This document shows, piece after piece, positions 8,691-20,515 of a stretch of 64,000 nt of DNA (the first letter of the stretch is position 1; every line of letters begins with the position of its first letter). Made by a program: the position numbers and the translations under genes. The notes beneath the pieces were generated by a model, which did not search any database, had not been told where the DNA came from, and worked only from the letters and a program-made list of their open reading frames with translations. Source of the DNA: Lantana camara (taxonomy: Eukaryota; Streptophyta; Magnoliopsida; Lamiales; Verbenaceae); the NCBI GenBank assembly GCA_037501455.1, contig CM074864.1:59456001-59520000 (forward strand). The letters are read 5' to 3'.

Positions 8691-10620
8691 CTAAGTTAGG
8701 GGCCAGAGCTATTAAAAGTGTATTCGTAGGATATGTTCTTAATAGCAAGACCTATAGACTTCTTGACTTGGAGTTTAATGTGATAACTAAGTCCAGGGAT
8801 GTTGAGTTCTTCGAAAATAAATTTTAAAAAGAAGTTGGAAATGAAACTAAGCCAACCCAAGTTGAGCCTAGAGGTCCTATAAGGCCGGTTGTGGAAAATG
8901 ATATTCCTACACAACCAACTGAGCCTAGAAGGAGTACTAGAGCAAGAAAAGAGAAAAGTTTGGACAAAGACTTTATCTCTTCTGAGGCTTTATTGTTCTT
9001 GGTGGATGGGGACCGGGATAATAAAGTGGTAAGTGAAATACTGTTTGTATTTACACTTGAGACGGATCCTAAGACTTTTGCAGAAGCTATGGCTTCTCGA
9101 GATGTTTCCTTTTGGAAGGAAGATATAAACGATGAAATAGATTCGATCTTGGGTAACAATACTTGGGTATTAGCAGACTTACATCGTGGTTCTAAATCCA
9201 TTGGGTGCAAGTGGGTATTTAGAGTAAAACGGAACACCGATGGCACTATCTCAGCTTTTAAAGCTAGATTAGTTGCCAAAGGGCTCGGACAAGTAGAAGG
9301 GATTGACTACTTTGACACTTACGCACAGGTGGCTCGAGTTGCTTCCATCAGAATTCTTTTTGCTTTAAGCCCACTTTACGATCTGTTTGTTCATCAAATG
9401 GACATAAAGACAACATTTTTAAGTGGAAATTTAAAAGAAGAAATTTATATGGAACAACCTGAGGGCTTTGTAGCACCGGGAACAGAAAATAAAGTGTGTA
9501 AGTTAGTCAAATCCTTGTATGGTCTGAAACAAGCACCAAAACAGTGGCACGAGAAGTTCGACACTGCTATCTTGAGATTCAGATTCAAGTATAACAGTGC
9601 TGACAGGTGCATTTACTCCAAAAGTACAACTGACTATATGGTGATAGTCTATCTATATGTCGATGATATGTTGATCATCGAGGACTAATATGATTGGAGT
9701 AAACGAGACTAAAAAGTATCTATCCTCGGTCTTTAAGATGAAAGACTTAGGCGAAGTAGATACTATTTTAGGCATTAAAGTTAAAAAACATAGTAGGGTT
9801 TTTTAACTAAACCAATCTCACTATATTGAGAAAGTTCTGACTAAGTTTAAACACCTCGAGATCAAGGAGGTGAATACTCCGTTTGACAACGGACTGAAAC
9901 TTAAAGAAAATACTGGTAGAGCTATTGCACAACTTGAGTATGCAAGTGCTATTGGCAGCCTTATGTACGCAATGCATTGTACTAGACCAGACATTTCCTT
10001 TGCAGTTACAAAACTCAGCAGATACACAAGCAGTCCCAATGCTGATCATTGAAAAACTATTAGTAGGGTACTCTGTTACCTTAAGAGAACTATTAGCTTT
10101 GGTTTGTTCTATAACAAATTCCCTAGTGTGTTAGAAGGGTACTCAGACACGAGTTGGATAACTAGCATGAGAGATAACAAATCTACAAGTGGGTGGATTT
10201 TCACTCTTGTCGGTGGGGCCATTTCTTGGGCAAGCAAAAAACAGACAATAATCTCTCACTCTACCATGGAATCTGAGTTCATAGCTTTAGCACAAGCTGG
10301 ACAAGAGGCTGATTAGATAAGAAATATGTTGTTAGACATAGATCTTTGGCCAAGTCCAATGCCTCTAATTTTGTTGTATTGTGACAGCGAAGCAACGCTT
10401 ACAAAAGCGTACAATGGTACGGTACCTATAATGGTAAGTCTAGACATATTGGTCTCAGACATGTATTTGTAAGACAATTGATACAAGATGGTATTATATA
10501 AATTGTCTATGTGAGGTCAAATAAAAATTTTGCTGATCCGTTTACTAAGCCTCTGACGAGAGACTTAGTAGCTTCAACTACAAGAGATATGAGACCTAAA
10601 CCGCCTGAACCAAAGTGATG
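8691..10620 (+). pseudogene. Copia C reverse transcriptase and RNase H, broken
   Basis: Reverse transcriptase is open from about 8891 to 9688: IGCKWVFRVKRNTDG, FKARLVAKG, HQMDIKTTFLSGNL, EEIYMEQPEGF, SLYGLKQAPKQWHEKF and the catalytic YLYVDDML. A TAA at 9686-9688 and a frame change follow. The rest of RT lies at about 9700-10050 with YASAIGSLMYAM and CTRPDISFAV. RNase H is at 10104-10600 with [27 protein letters not shown] and [11 protein letters not shown], interrupted by TAG at 10314-10316. This is the replication module; it is inactive here. Confidence 0.86.
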
Positions 10621-11105
10621 ATAACCCTACTTATAATCTAGGTTACCCCTGATTATAGGTTCAAAGGGAAAAACAAATTACAATTTGGTTCGAGCTATCA
10701 AATGGTTTCTTATGTAGTAGAAGATAGCTCAGTGGGTTGCAACATGATAAGGTTGAGCTATGCTCTTAACAAAATACTGCACTATTTGCAACAAGTGCTC
10801 GAGAAACATTTTACCTATGTGAATTAGAAGTGGAGCCGCTTCTTATAGAGAGTTGTGGTTTACTCTCTTAGAGATCCACGAAACGGGATACGACGTATGG
10901 CTTAATAAGCGCCAAGTAGCGGAGTGCTTGCTGTGTGAGAAAGAACACGTGTGTGTGATAATGCCGATTGCATCACAAAGTAGTTGAGGTTCAATCTACG
11001 GACACCGTCAACTTCGATGCAGTTTTGAGCTATTTACACTAAGGGAAGGTTCAATGTTCGTCACACCTTCTTTTAAGCATGTGATCTTCGACAAAATTTT
11101 CAGAG
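10621..11105. other. Copia C 3' non-coding region
   Basis: Between the RNase H remnant and the polypurine tract. No coding frame. A short inverted pair ATAATCTAGGTTACCCC / TGATTATAGGTT lies at about 10632-10660. Confidence 0.5.
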
Positions 11106-11157
11106 ACTTGTTTGGCAAAAGAGCAGTTTTCGCTCTTTTGCCAAACAAGTGGGGGAT
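11106..11157 (+). promoter_or_regulatory. Copia C hairpin plus polypurine tract
   Basis: A perfect 19-bp inverted repeat, ACTTGTTTGGCAAAAGAGC (11106-11124) and its complement (11132-11150), separated by 7 nt, ends directly at the polypurine tract GTGGGGGAT (about 11149-11157) before the 3' LTR. The tract primes plus-strand DNA in the life cycle. The hairpin would form in the RNA just upstream of it. Confidence 0.8.
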
Positions 11158-11677
11158 TGTTGAGTATATGCCTTGTATATACTAATTAGTTGTTGGAGAA
11201 TTAATTAATAAATATACAAAGGCATATGAAGAGTTGTTTGGAAAATGTGCATTGGTATTTGTCCCACATTGGAAGAATAACATAAGGCAGACAACATTAT
11301 TTATTAAAATGTTGTGTATGTTATTAAATTGTGGAACTCAAGAGAGGACTAATGGGCTCACACGCGGTGCGGTGCACTGCCCGCTCGGGCTCGAGCTCGG
11401 GCTCGGGCCGGGCATGGGCGAATGTGGCGTTTGGCGGTTGCTCCTTCCCCACATCTGAAAACACAACAATACTCACCTGAATTTCTGGCAAATTGCTATT
11501 GTCCGAAATTCCTTCAGCCTAACATATATACTAAAAGTAAATCGTCTGCAACCTCATATATCCTAAAAGTCAATCGTATGCAACCTTTTAGTAAAACTCA
11601 GAGAGTTAGGGACGATTAACACTTAAAGAACAAGGATCACCCGTGTCATTTTGATTCCATTCCCATTTTTCTCAACA
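11158..11677 (+). repeat. Copia C 3' LTR, 520 bp
   Basis: Starts TGTTGAGTATATGCC and ends TTCTCAACA directly before the TSD AAAAT. It has a single GC-rich block where the 5' LTR has two. Confidence 0.88.
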
Positions 11678-11682
11678 AAAAT

Positions 11683-12469
11683 GCCTAAATTCGAAGTAAA
11701 AACTCTTTTATTGGGAATTTCTGATCGTAGTTAACACTAGCGTAATAAATATTATACTAGATTAAGTTTAGAGGGCCTTCTGTAACTCTTAAAATATGAG
11801 AAACATCTTTTGTTTGCATTACAAGCCAGAATTAAATACATTCATAATATGTTTACTTTGTAGTTACAAATGATTAAATTAATAATCTAATTTAAACTTG
11901 TGTTAATCATACTTTTACAAGTCCGGAATTGATGACACGTTCCGTGATTAGGAAAATGGTGGTTGGATTATCTCTTATAAACTCAGAACAAAAAAGGTTG
12001 AATTTCCAACTCTAAGGTCCTCCATACTTTTACAACGAACTCACTCTCAAAGTTCATAATGGGCTCAATAATGATAGTCTCATACTACCTTCCATGAGAA
12101 TTGAACCGTATTTTGAAACAAATCTACTCATTTGAAACCAACTAAACTACGCCCTACGACCTCTGGTTTAAATACCTCAATAGTTAAAAATACAAATGAT
12201 AAATTTGTTTTGAATGGAGAATGTGTGCGAGTTAACTAAACGATCTAATATCTATATTTTAGAGAATAGTCTTTTGACAATTAAATTGTGTTTATAAGTT
12301 GCGAAGCTCATAAATATTTTTTTAAAAAAAAGTTATGAAAATGATATTCAAATACTGAAAACATCTTCTGAGTTTTCCTAATTATTTAAAACAGTGTAGA
12401 ATATTATTTGTAACCATCAGATCAAATAAATAATCTTCATCACGTTCTATTTGAAAGTATTACTAATAT
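11683..12469. other. continuation of the Def2 duplicated flank
   Basis: From GCCTAAATTCGAAGTAAAAAC onward this matches 51225-51570 downstream of Def3 (for example the ATAAGCCAGAA/ACAAGCCAGAA and GATTAGGAAAATGG segments). Beyond about 12000 no match or gene is seen. The last five bases (AATAT, 12465-12469) are the Gypsy target duplication. Confidence 0.6.
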
Positions 12470-13385
12470 TGTAACGCCCCGTAAATTACTGTAATCGAAT
12501 ATTATATATATTTGTGTTTGTTGAATATTAATATATTACTAATTATATTTATTTGGACCTAAATAAATAGAATAGAAACTTTTGGGGGTGAAATTAGAAT
12601 TTTCCAAAAATTTGAGGCAGAAGAAAAAAAAAAAAAGTATTAGGCGGTTGGCACGCCTGATATACACTCACGTACCCTAAACATTCAACATACACTCCAC
12701 ACCTTCAAACACACACCTATCTCGCAGAAAAGAAAAAACACAGCCATCATCTTCTTCCAGCCATATCGGTTCTCAACCAAATCTACAAAAATTATAGTGT
12801 TTTTCAATCATCTCGACGAGGAGAACACATCGGTGAAATCGAATTCAAGTTATATTCTAAGATGAACGAGAAATCGAATCGAAAAACTGATCGAGAAACT
12901 TTGCCGACGGAGACGATCTCGCCGGAGTTTTGACCGGCAACCATAGGCCTTTTGAAGAGCTCGGTAAAGCGAACCTATTTCTGGTAATGGACTATTGAAA
13001 ATCGCAGCGGTGGAGGTACGGTGGTGTCGCAAGCGTGAATGAACGGCGACAACAACGCCAGACTTTTCCCGGCGAACTCAAGGTGGGTTTTAACGAGTTA
13101 AACATGGGTAATCTATCTATGAAATCAGTTTTGATTAATTTCGGCTGGTTTAGGTTTAATTTGGGATCTAAATTTCTAGGGTTTAGGGTTATGATTTAAA
13201 AAGGGGATTCCTAATTAAACTCTAACTTGAATTCGTATTGTAAAATTGATGAGCGTAAAGAGACAAACGTTCTGGTTACTTTTGGAAAATTTTCCGGTGA
13301 CATTTAGTGGCGGCGGCATATGGCGTTCCGATGGCAGTCCGACAACGGCTAATCGTCGGAGAAAAGACTGGACATTGCCCTCACC

Positions 13386-14123
13386 TAGGGTGGGCGTTTC
13401 GGGTCGGGTATCGGGTACCCGACCCGACCCGATCGGGGAATACTCAACCGGGTACCAAATTTTGGGTAAAACGGGTTTCGGGTCGTGTACCCGATACCTG
13501 ACATAAAATTCGGGTCGGGTTTTGGGTAGGAAAAAACTACCCGATCGGGTTTCGGGTACCCGACTTTATATATAATAAATATATATATATATATACACAT
13601 ATATAATATATATTATATATATTATGCTTAATTGTTTTTTTTTTCTTTTAAGTTTTACGTTTATAATTTTTCAATTTCTCTCTTCACACTTGGAATTTCC
13701 TTTTAAGTTTTACAATTTTTCAATTTATTTTATATTTTTCTTCCTTTTAAGTTTTACGTTTGTAATTGTGTTTTGTTACTTATCCAATTGTGAGCTAGAT
13801 GTTTAAACTAATGAATTAGGTTTAGTGTATTAATTTTTACTTTGAATTTTTAATGTGTTGGAATGATTGGAAATGGAGCCGTTTTTGACAAAAAAAAATC
13901 ACGTAAAATTTGATGAAAATAAGCTAAATTAAAAAATAAAAAATAAAAAAAAATCGGGTACCCGAACCCGAAATAATCGGATACCCGACATTTTCGGGTA
14001 CCCGAAAATCTGGTACTCGATTATTTCGGGTCGGGTTCGGGTAGTAAAAATAGCTACCCGAAATTTCGGGTACCCGACCCGATTAACCCGAAACCCGAAA
14101 ACCTGACCCGACGCCCACCCCTA
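13386..14123. mobile_element. non-autonomous hAT element, 738 bp, 8-bp TSD CCCTCACC
   Basis: Ends TAGGGTGGGCGTTTCGGGTC and GACCCGACGCCCACCCCTA are imperfect inverted repeats. CCCTCACC is duplicated at 13378-13385 and 14124-14131. Subterminal arrays of CGGGTACCCGA/CGGGTCGGG flank an AT-rich middle. The homologous point in the 3' LTR (about 27411-27422, GCCCTCACCTTTCTGAA) is an empty site, so it arrived after the Gypsy insertion. Confidence 0.92.
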
Positions 14124-14213
14124 CCCTCACCTTTCTGAAATCTCCCGTGTTGTAATATCGAAAAATCTGATAAGTGAATTGGTACACTTTGGATTTCAAT
14201 TCTGCTTAAATTG

Positions 14214-14239
14214 CATAATAATAATAATAATAATAATAA
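14214..14239. repeat. short (AAT)n microsatellite, 5' LTR
   Basis: About eight AAT units. The homologous tract in the 3' LTR (27502-27581) has about 26. Confidence 0.85.
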
Positions 14240-16064
14240 CAACAGTAAATGTAAGTCTGACAATGAGACGGATGAATTATTATAACTATAATTATGATTG
14301 TAATTATAGTTATAATTATAAGGAATAATAGTAATATTAATAACAACATCAGCTACATTACATTGATGTTGTTAGAGTAACAAATAGTTACAGTAATAAT
14401 TATCATGACTAGCACCATTATAATTATCAGTGGAATTAACTAATTATAAGGAATAATTAAAGTTTAACCTTGATTTTGAAATTTGTTTTGACATTAATTT
14501 TGATTTTAATCTGGACACCATAAATTAGAAGGGTATTGAACGCTAAGATTGCTCTAATAATATAACATGATATCTCATAATAATAATACAACCTTGGATT
14601 TGGACTTGGAAATTTACTATGACTTTGCTTTGATGTGGGCCTCACATATTGGGTTATACTGGACAATTTAAACGACTTTGAGGACAGTTTGATCTCTAAT
14701 AATACTGATTAAATATTTATCGGGATTTATATAATTGTTAATAAAATATAACGATAATTATATATTGTTGCTCATTAACCGATTTATTATTAACTGAGTT
14801 AAGATTAAGTTATTAATTAGCAAACTTAGTATTAAATATATTAAGATCAACTAATTGATATTGGTGTGTCATTGAAGTCGGTAATTTAGAAACTGTTAAT
14901 ACGAATAATAGAATATAAGCTTAGCCAATTATATTATTCTTGTCAGGTAACTTAAAGAAACAACAAGCAAATAAGGAAACGCAACAGCCTTGACGAATAG
15001 GTGGGAATAACCCCTTCTTACTGGTGACAAAACATAATCCTCGTACCATGATCTCTTTCTCTTTACTTCTATTATTCTATCTGCTTCATTCTTCTGGAAT
15101 TGGTCATTGGCTTATCTTTTACATTGCTCCTTAAATTACTGAGTTACCTTTTGAACTGTTTATTGATCTATTCTCTGAATTATCTTCTGAACTGTTTGCT
15201 AATCTGTTACTGTCTGTTGATTTATTCATTGAACTGTTGTTGTACTGCCTACTGCATGTTCATTGCCCTGTGTTCTGAGCCTCTGATTGATAGCCATTTT
15301 GTTTGAGCTGCTTTGTAAGCCTACTCTAAACCTACCTAAGCCTGATTCTGTAACCGATTCTGTAAACCAATGTGAAGTAGAATAACAACTGCGGGGACCC
15401 CAAAGTTCGTTAATTCATAGGGTCGCTCCCTGGGAATGACCATGCGTGCGTCGCTGGTCTCTATTCTATCCACTGCCACTGACTACTGCCTGGACTGATC
15501 ATCTGGGAAGGCAATACAAGGCGGGACCTATAACACTTGACCCTTAGTGAACATTATCTGATTATCCTGTTCTTCATTTCTGTTACAGTTGTTACCTTCA
15601 TTCTTTTGATGTGCTCTGCTACCTTTCTGTTCATCATTCTTCTGATGTGCTCTGCTATCTTTCTGTTCCTGATTATTGTGATAATTCCCACTGAGTCATT
15701 TGACTCACCCTATATTTCCCTCTATTTCGTTTTGTTCTCCAGAGTATATGAATAGAGGACGCAATGCGGGATAGGGAAATTGAGCTAGGAGAAACCTTAT
15801 TCTCTCTGGTTTAAATATGATAGTGACTAAATTTCAAGTACAAATATGCTGGTTGAGGTGAGTTAGTTGGCCTATAGTGACGAATAGTATTACTACACTT
15901 TTGAACTTAGATAAGTATGCTGACTTTGAATATCCTTAGCGTAGTATATTTGTAAATCAGATATGACTTTTGCATTAGTGCTTACACAGGTTTCGAGGAG
16001 TGACTGGTATCACCTGGCGCCCGGACCTGGGGCCTATGGAGGCCCCAGGTCAGGGCGCCACACG

Positions 16065-16076
16065 TGGTATCAGAGC
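16065..16076 (+). promoter_or_regulatory. Gypsy primer-binding site (initiator tRNA-Met)
   Basis: TGGTATCAGAGC two bases after the 5' LTR is complementary to the 3' end of plant initiator methionine tRNA, the usual minus-strand primer. Confidence 0.88.
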
Positions 16077-16626
16077 TTAGGTTGGATACCTAAGCTATGT
16101 CGGGATAGGGTCTTTGGAGTGTGAAGTATGGGTTCAACAAATAGTAGGTTCCATACTATAGGAAACCCGAGACTAGAATTTTGGTAACTTATAGAAAGAG
16201 AGTGATGGATCATACTTGGGTCACCTAAATTATTAGGAAATGTGATAGAAACTCTTTTACTCATAGGTTGCTTAGTATGGATATAGATAGATTGACAATT
16301 TAGTATAACCACGATTTCGGTGTATATCTGACATTGGTATGCTGTCTTTTGATAGTCGAAACGTGATTTTATAGATTATAGATGGATTGTATGTGCGAGG
16401 AGTGGTTCCTCATTGAGAGTCTGAGCCAAAAGGCTTTTAGCTCCTTGACTCTTCTGTATGTGTCTATGGTTGACTTCGAGTCTCGTACTCGAATTTTGGG
16501 TCTCCTTTGGACTTTTCTTGAGAATTCTTCTTTGGCTCTAAGCGATAATTCTAGTTGACGCGAAAGTGTCACATCGATCTCTTATCCCACGTGGTCCTCG
16601 ATGGATATACAATTGTCTTAGAAAAT
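16077..16626. other. Gypsy leader
   Basis: Non-coding stretch between the primer site and the gag remnant. No stable reading frame or notable repeat is seen. Confidence 0.45.
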
Positions 16627-17665
16627 GGTATCACGGCTAGGTTTTCGAACTAACTCTCGTGGTCGTTTAACTCGAAGAGGAAGAAGTGAAATGGAACTCA
16701 CAGATGAAGAGCATGGCGTTGGTAACTTCTAACATAGTTCTCCACCCTGAGATGCCCACCACCAACCTGCAGCTGAAAACACATTAGATATGATGCAACG
16801 ATTTATGCAGTTTTTCCAACAGCAAGGGTGCACAGGTGGCACTCGAGACAACGACGAGGGGAATGTGGGAGATAAAGGATTAGAGTGATTCCTCACTTTT
16901 TGTTTACCTAAATTTTCTGGCTAACCTAATGATTGAGTGACAGAATCATGGTTTGTGATAGCCGAACTACACTGACCCCTAGAAAGTACGTTATCCCACT
17001 TTCTTGTTGGCGGAAGCTGCTAGAAATTGGTGGAGATTAACCTCCTGCTAGTAGGAACAAGAAGAACGTCATTGACCTAGGAAAACTCCTCTCTGGCTTT
17101 TCACAACAACATCGTGCCTTAAGTGGTAAAAAATGTTAGAGAACGAGAGTTTATGATGATTCATAAAAACCATCTATAGTCTTCCAATACGTAGCATAAT
17201 TCAATCGTCTGGTCTGATATGCGTTTCACCTCCAACCAGACGAAGAGAGAATGATGCAAAAAAATTTGTGAATTGCCTTCGAATCGAGATTTGACGCTCT
17301 TGATCGCGTGCAATTTTGGAAATTACGTACAATTGGTTAACAAAGCTTTACAAGTGAAGTCTAAATTGTAAGAAATACATAGGATTGAGGAGGAAGCAAT
17401 GAAGAGTAAGGGTATTACACGAGAAGGCCCTATGAAGAAGATAGAACATAGGTTTCCTAACAATTGCCCCAATAACGTTTGGAGAGGATCCGAAGAACGA
17501 CCAAATACAGTGGAAAATTGTAGAAGGTGTGGAAACCTTCATCACAAGGTGGAAGACTGTTGGAAGAAAAATAATCGGTGTTTTCGATACGCTAATCCTA
17601 ACCATTTTGTTAGTAACTGCCCGGAGAAGAGAGAAATAACGACTAATATAGCTAGAGGAGCATAA
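16627..17665 (+). pseudogene. Gypsy gag remnant
   Basis: A frame beginning near ATGGTATCACGGCTAGG (16627) reads a basic start, then MMQRFMQFFQQQG, but has multiple stops through 17400. The segment 17399-17665 is open: CRRCGNLHHKVEDCWKKNNRC, a zinc knuckle, then NHFVSNCPEK, a second half-knuckle. Structural protein in a live element; not functional here. Confidence 0.7.
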
Positions 17666-17698
17666 ATACAACCAAGGTAACCTAGTGGAAAACCTCGA

Positions 17699-18355
17699 GT
17701 GCCTGCATGTGCCTATGCCATAGCTGGAGAGGGAGCGCCAGACCCTAACGATGTGGTAGAAGGTATGTTCTATATTTCTGGAAGTAAAGGCAAAGTATTA
17801 TTTGATCTTGGAGCTACTCATTCCTTTGTGTCTCCGAACTTTGCGGGAAATTTAAATTTGCGTTGTGAAGTTACACCTTACCAAATTGAGGTACAAACTC
17901 CAGTAGGTGCTAGTATGATGACTGATAGGATATACCCAGGATGCCCAGTAAGAATTGGTGAAGGTGAATATCTAGCCAATCTTATTGAGCTTCCTATTGG
18001 AGGTTATGATGTTATTTTGGGGATGGATTGGTTTTACCATCACCGGGCACAAATTGATTGCTTTAATAAGCAAATTAAGATTGAAAACCCAATGAATACC
18101 CTTATAAAACCCGATAGTGGACCGATGTCTGTGTCTTTAGCGTCATTTGGAAAAGTAAAACAATTGATCAGAAAAGGGAATCAAGGAATTTTGGCCTACT
18201 TGATTAATAAGCCTGAGGATAAGATTAAATTGGAGGAAGTAAGGATTCTGAAGGAATTTCTGAAAGTATTTCCCGAGGATTTGGAATCTTTACCACCCCA
18301 AAGAGAAATCGAATTTGTCATCGAATTAACACCAGGTGTAGAACCCTGTTCTTAG
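17699..18355 (+). pseudogene. Gypsy protease region
   Basis: Open for 218 codons, with the retropepsin-like core GKVLFDLGATHSFVSPNFA. The catalytic triad D-S/T-G reads D-L-G here, so protease would be inactive. Downstream IELPIGGYDVILGMDWF and the LPPQREIEFVIELTPG linker to RT are typical of Tekay-type pol. It ends with a TAG at 18353-18355. Confidence 0.82.
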
Positions 18356-19600
18356 ACCCCATACCACATGACACCAGCTGAATTATAGGAGTTGAAGAAA
18401 CAACTCCAAGAACTAACGGATTAACAATTCATCCGACCTAGCACATCACCTTGGGGAGTTCCAGTGATGTTTGTCAAGAAGAAAGATGGAATAATGCGTA
18501 TGTGCGTTGATTATCGGAAGTTAAATCGAATGACAGTTAAGAACAAGTATCCATTGCCCCATATTGATGAACTCTTTGATGTACTTCAAGGTTCTAAGGT
18601 CTATTCGAAGTTGGATTTAAGATAAGGATATTACCAGCTAAGGGTTCGAGAAGGAGATATACCCAAGACTGCATTTAATTCTCGATACGGTCACTACGAG
18701 TTTGTAGTGATGCCTTTTGGATTAACTAACGCACCAGCTGTGTTCATGGACTTGATGCATCGAATTTTTCAACCATTTTTGGATCGATTCGTGGTGATAT
18801 TCATTGATGATATCCTGATTTACTCAAAATCAAAGGAGGAACACGAAGAGCACTTATGAATGGTATTGGAAACGTTGAAAAATAACCAACTTTTCGCAAA
18901 GTTCAGTAAATGCGAATTCTGGTTGGATCGAGTGATATTCTTGGGTCACATTATCTCTCAAAATGGAATTGAGGTAGATCCTACCAAGATTGAGGCCATA
19001 ACCAATTGGAGAAAACCCAAGAACGTATCTGAAGTTCGTAGCTTTTTGGGATTGGCAGGATACTATCACAAGTTTGTATCGGGTTTTTCTAAACTAGCTG
19101 GATGTTTGACGTGACTCACCCACAAGGATCAACCTTTCGAGTGAGGAGCAAACTGTGAAAAGAGTTTGGAAGAGCTCAAGAGAAAATTAACTTCGGCACC
19201 AGTGCTTGCATTACCAGAAGGCTTAGAAGGATTCGTAGTATATATAGATGCCTCGAAGGAAGGATTAGGTTGTGTACTCATGCAACATGGGCGAGTCATA
19301 ACCTATGCATCAAGGAAGCTCAAGCCATATGAGCAGAATTATCCCACATATGACCTGGAGCTGGCTGCAATAGTTTTTGCGTTGGCGAAATGGAGGCACT
19401 ATTTATACAGTGCAACCTTTGATGTGTATACAGATCACAAAAGTTTAAAGTACATCTTCACCCAAAAGCAATTGAATACACGATAACGGAGATGGATGGA
19501 ATTCCTGGAGGACTACGATTGTAACATTATCTACCATCTAGGAAAAGCTAATGTGGTGGCAGATGCCTGAGTATGCAAACTGGAATATCACACCTAAGAG
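18356..19600 (+). pseudogene. Gypsy reverse transcriptase and RNase H
   Basis: Recognisable RT blocks: [56 protein letters not shown], catalytic [10 protein letters not shown] (about 18803-18830), and [26 protein letters not shown]. RNase H at 19166-19486 has [40 protein letters not shown] and [10 protein letters not shown]. There are in-frame stops near 18388, 18421, 18624, 18857, 19112, 19141 and 19484. Confidence 0.88.
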
Positions 19601-20515
19601 GGTAGGAGATTTCAGAAGCCCAAAATCTCGAAAGAGAACGAGTGACTGCAATGACTAGATGTGAGGTCACGGGATTAGTCATATGTCCCGAGATATGTAC
19701 TAAGATAAGAGATGTTCAACCAAGAGACAAAGAAATTCAATAATTAAAGAGAACCCTACGAAATAATGAGAATACAGAATTCAAAATCGATGATATACGG
19801 ATTCTTTGGTTTGGGCAACGAATGTGTGTGCTGAAAGAATTGCGATAAAATGTGTTAAGAGAGGCACACAAAACTCATCCTGCGTACGCCCTGGCGGAAC
19901 CAAAATGTATTAAGATCTTAAGTAACACTTCTGGTGGGCAGGATGATACAAGATATTGCAGATTATGTGTAGAAATGCTTGGCTTGTCAATTAGTTAAAG
20001 TAGAGTATCAATGACCGTCTGGAATGTTGCAGCCATTGCCGATACCTATTTGGAAGTGGGACCATATCACAATGGACTTTGAATGGCTTACCAACCATTA
20101 GAAACGACTATGATAGTATTTGGGTAATCAACGGTAGACTTACGAAGTAGACTCATTTTCTACTGGTAGGAACACCTTATAAAGTAGAAAAGCTAACAAC
20201 TATATATCTCAAGGAGATCGTGCGACTTTACTGTATATCGATAAATATCGTGTCCGATAGAGATCCCAAAACTTACCAGTAGTTTATGGAAAAGCCTCCA
20301 GGAGCAAATGAGAACGAAATTGTTTTTTAATTCTGCTGCTCATACTCAAACCGATGGTCAGTCTGAAAGGACTATTCGGATATTAGAAGACATGCAACGA
20401 GCATGCATGCTTGACTTTGGTGCAGGATAAGACAAGCACTTACCCCTCGTGGAATTTACTTACAATAACAGCTATCAAGTGACTATCAAGATGGCCCCAT
20501 ATGAGGCGTTGTACG
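19601..20515 (+). pseudogene. Gypsy integrase, first part
   Basis: Heavily decayed. A zinc-domain relic is at about 19850-19990. Core traces such as DGQSERTIRILEDMQRACMLDF and [21 protein letters not shown] are clear at 20350-20510. The gene is then cut by the antisense LTR at 20516, and the codon series resumes at 22579. Confidence 0.75.

Larger units (their letters stand above)
5241..11677 (+). mobile_element. Ty1-copia element C, degenerate, 5-bp TSD AAAAT
   Basis: LTR retrotransposon with TG...CA ends. It is flanked by AAAAT at 5236-5240 and 11678-11682. Domain order gag, protease, integrase, reverse transcriptase, RNase H on the plus strand identifies Ty1-copia. The end of the 5' LTR and the primer-binding site appear deleted, a hAT element sits in gag, and pol carries several stops and frameshifts, so it is not autonomous. 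The Def3 copy of the flank (51200-51240) reads ...TCTAGTAAAATACCTAAATTC, i.e. the unoccupied site. Confidence 0.92.
12470..16062 (+). repeat. Gypsy 5' LTR (contains a hAT insertion)
   Basis: TGTAACGCCCCGTAAATTACTG... to ...GGGCGCCACA, directly before the primer site. Without the 738-bp hAT element and its duplicated 8 bp it is about 2.85 kb. It corresponds over its whole length to the 3' LTR at 23227-29409 once that LTR's insertions are removed. Confidence 0.9.
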
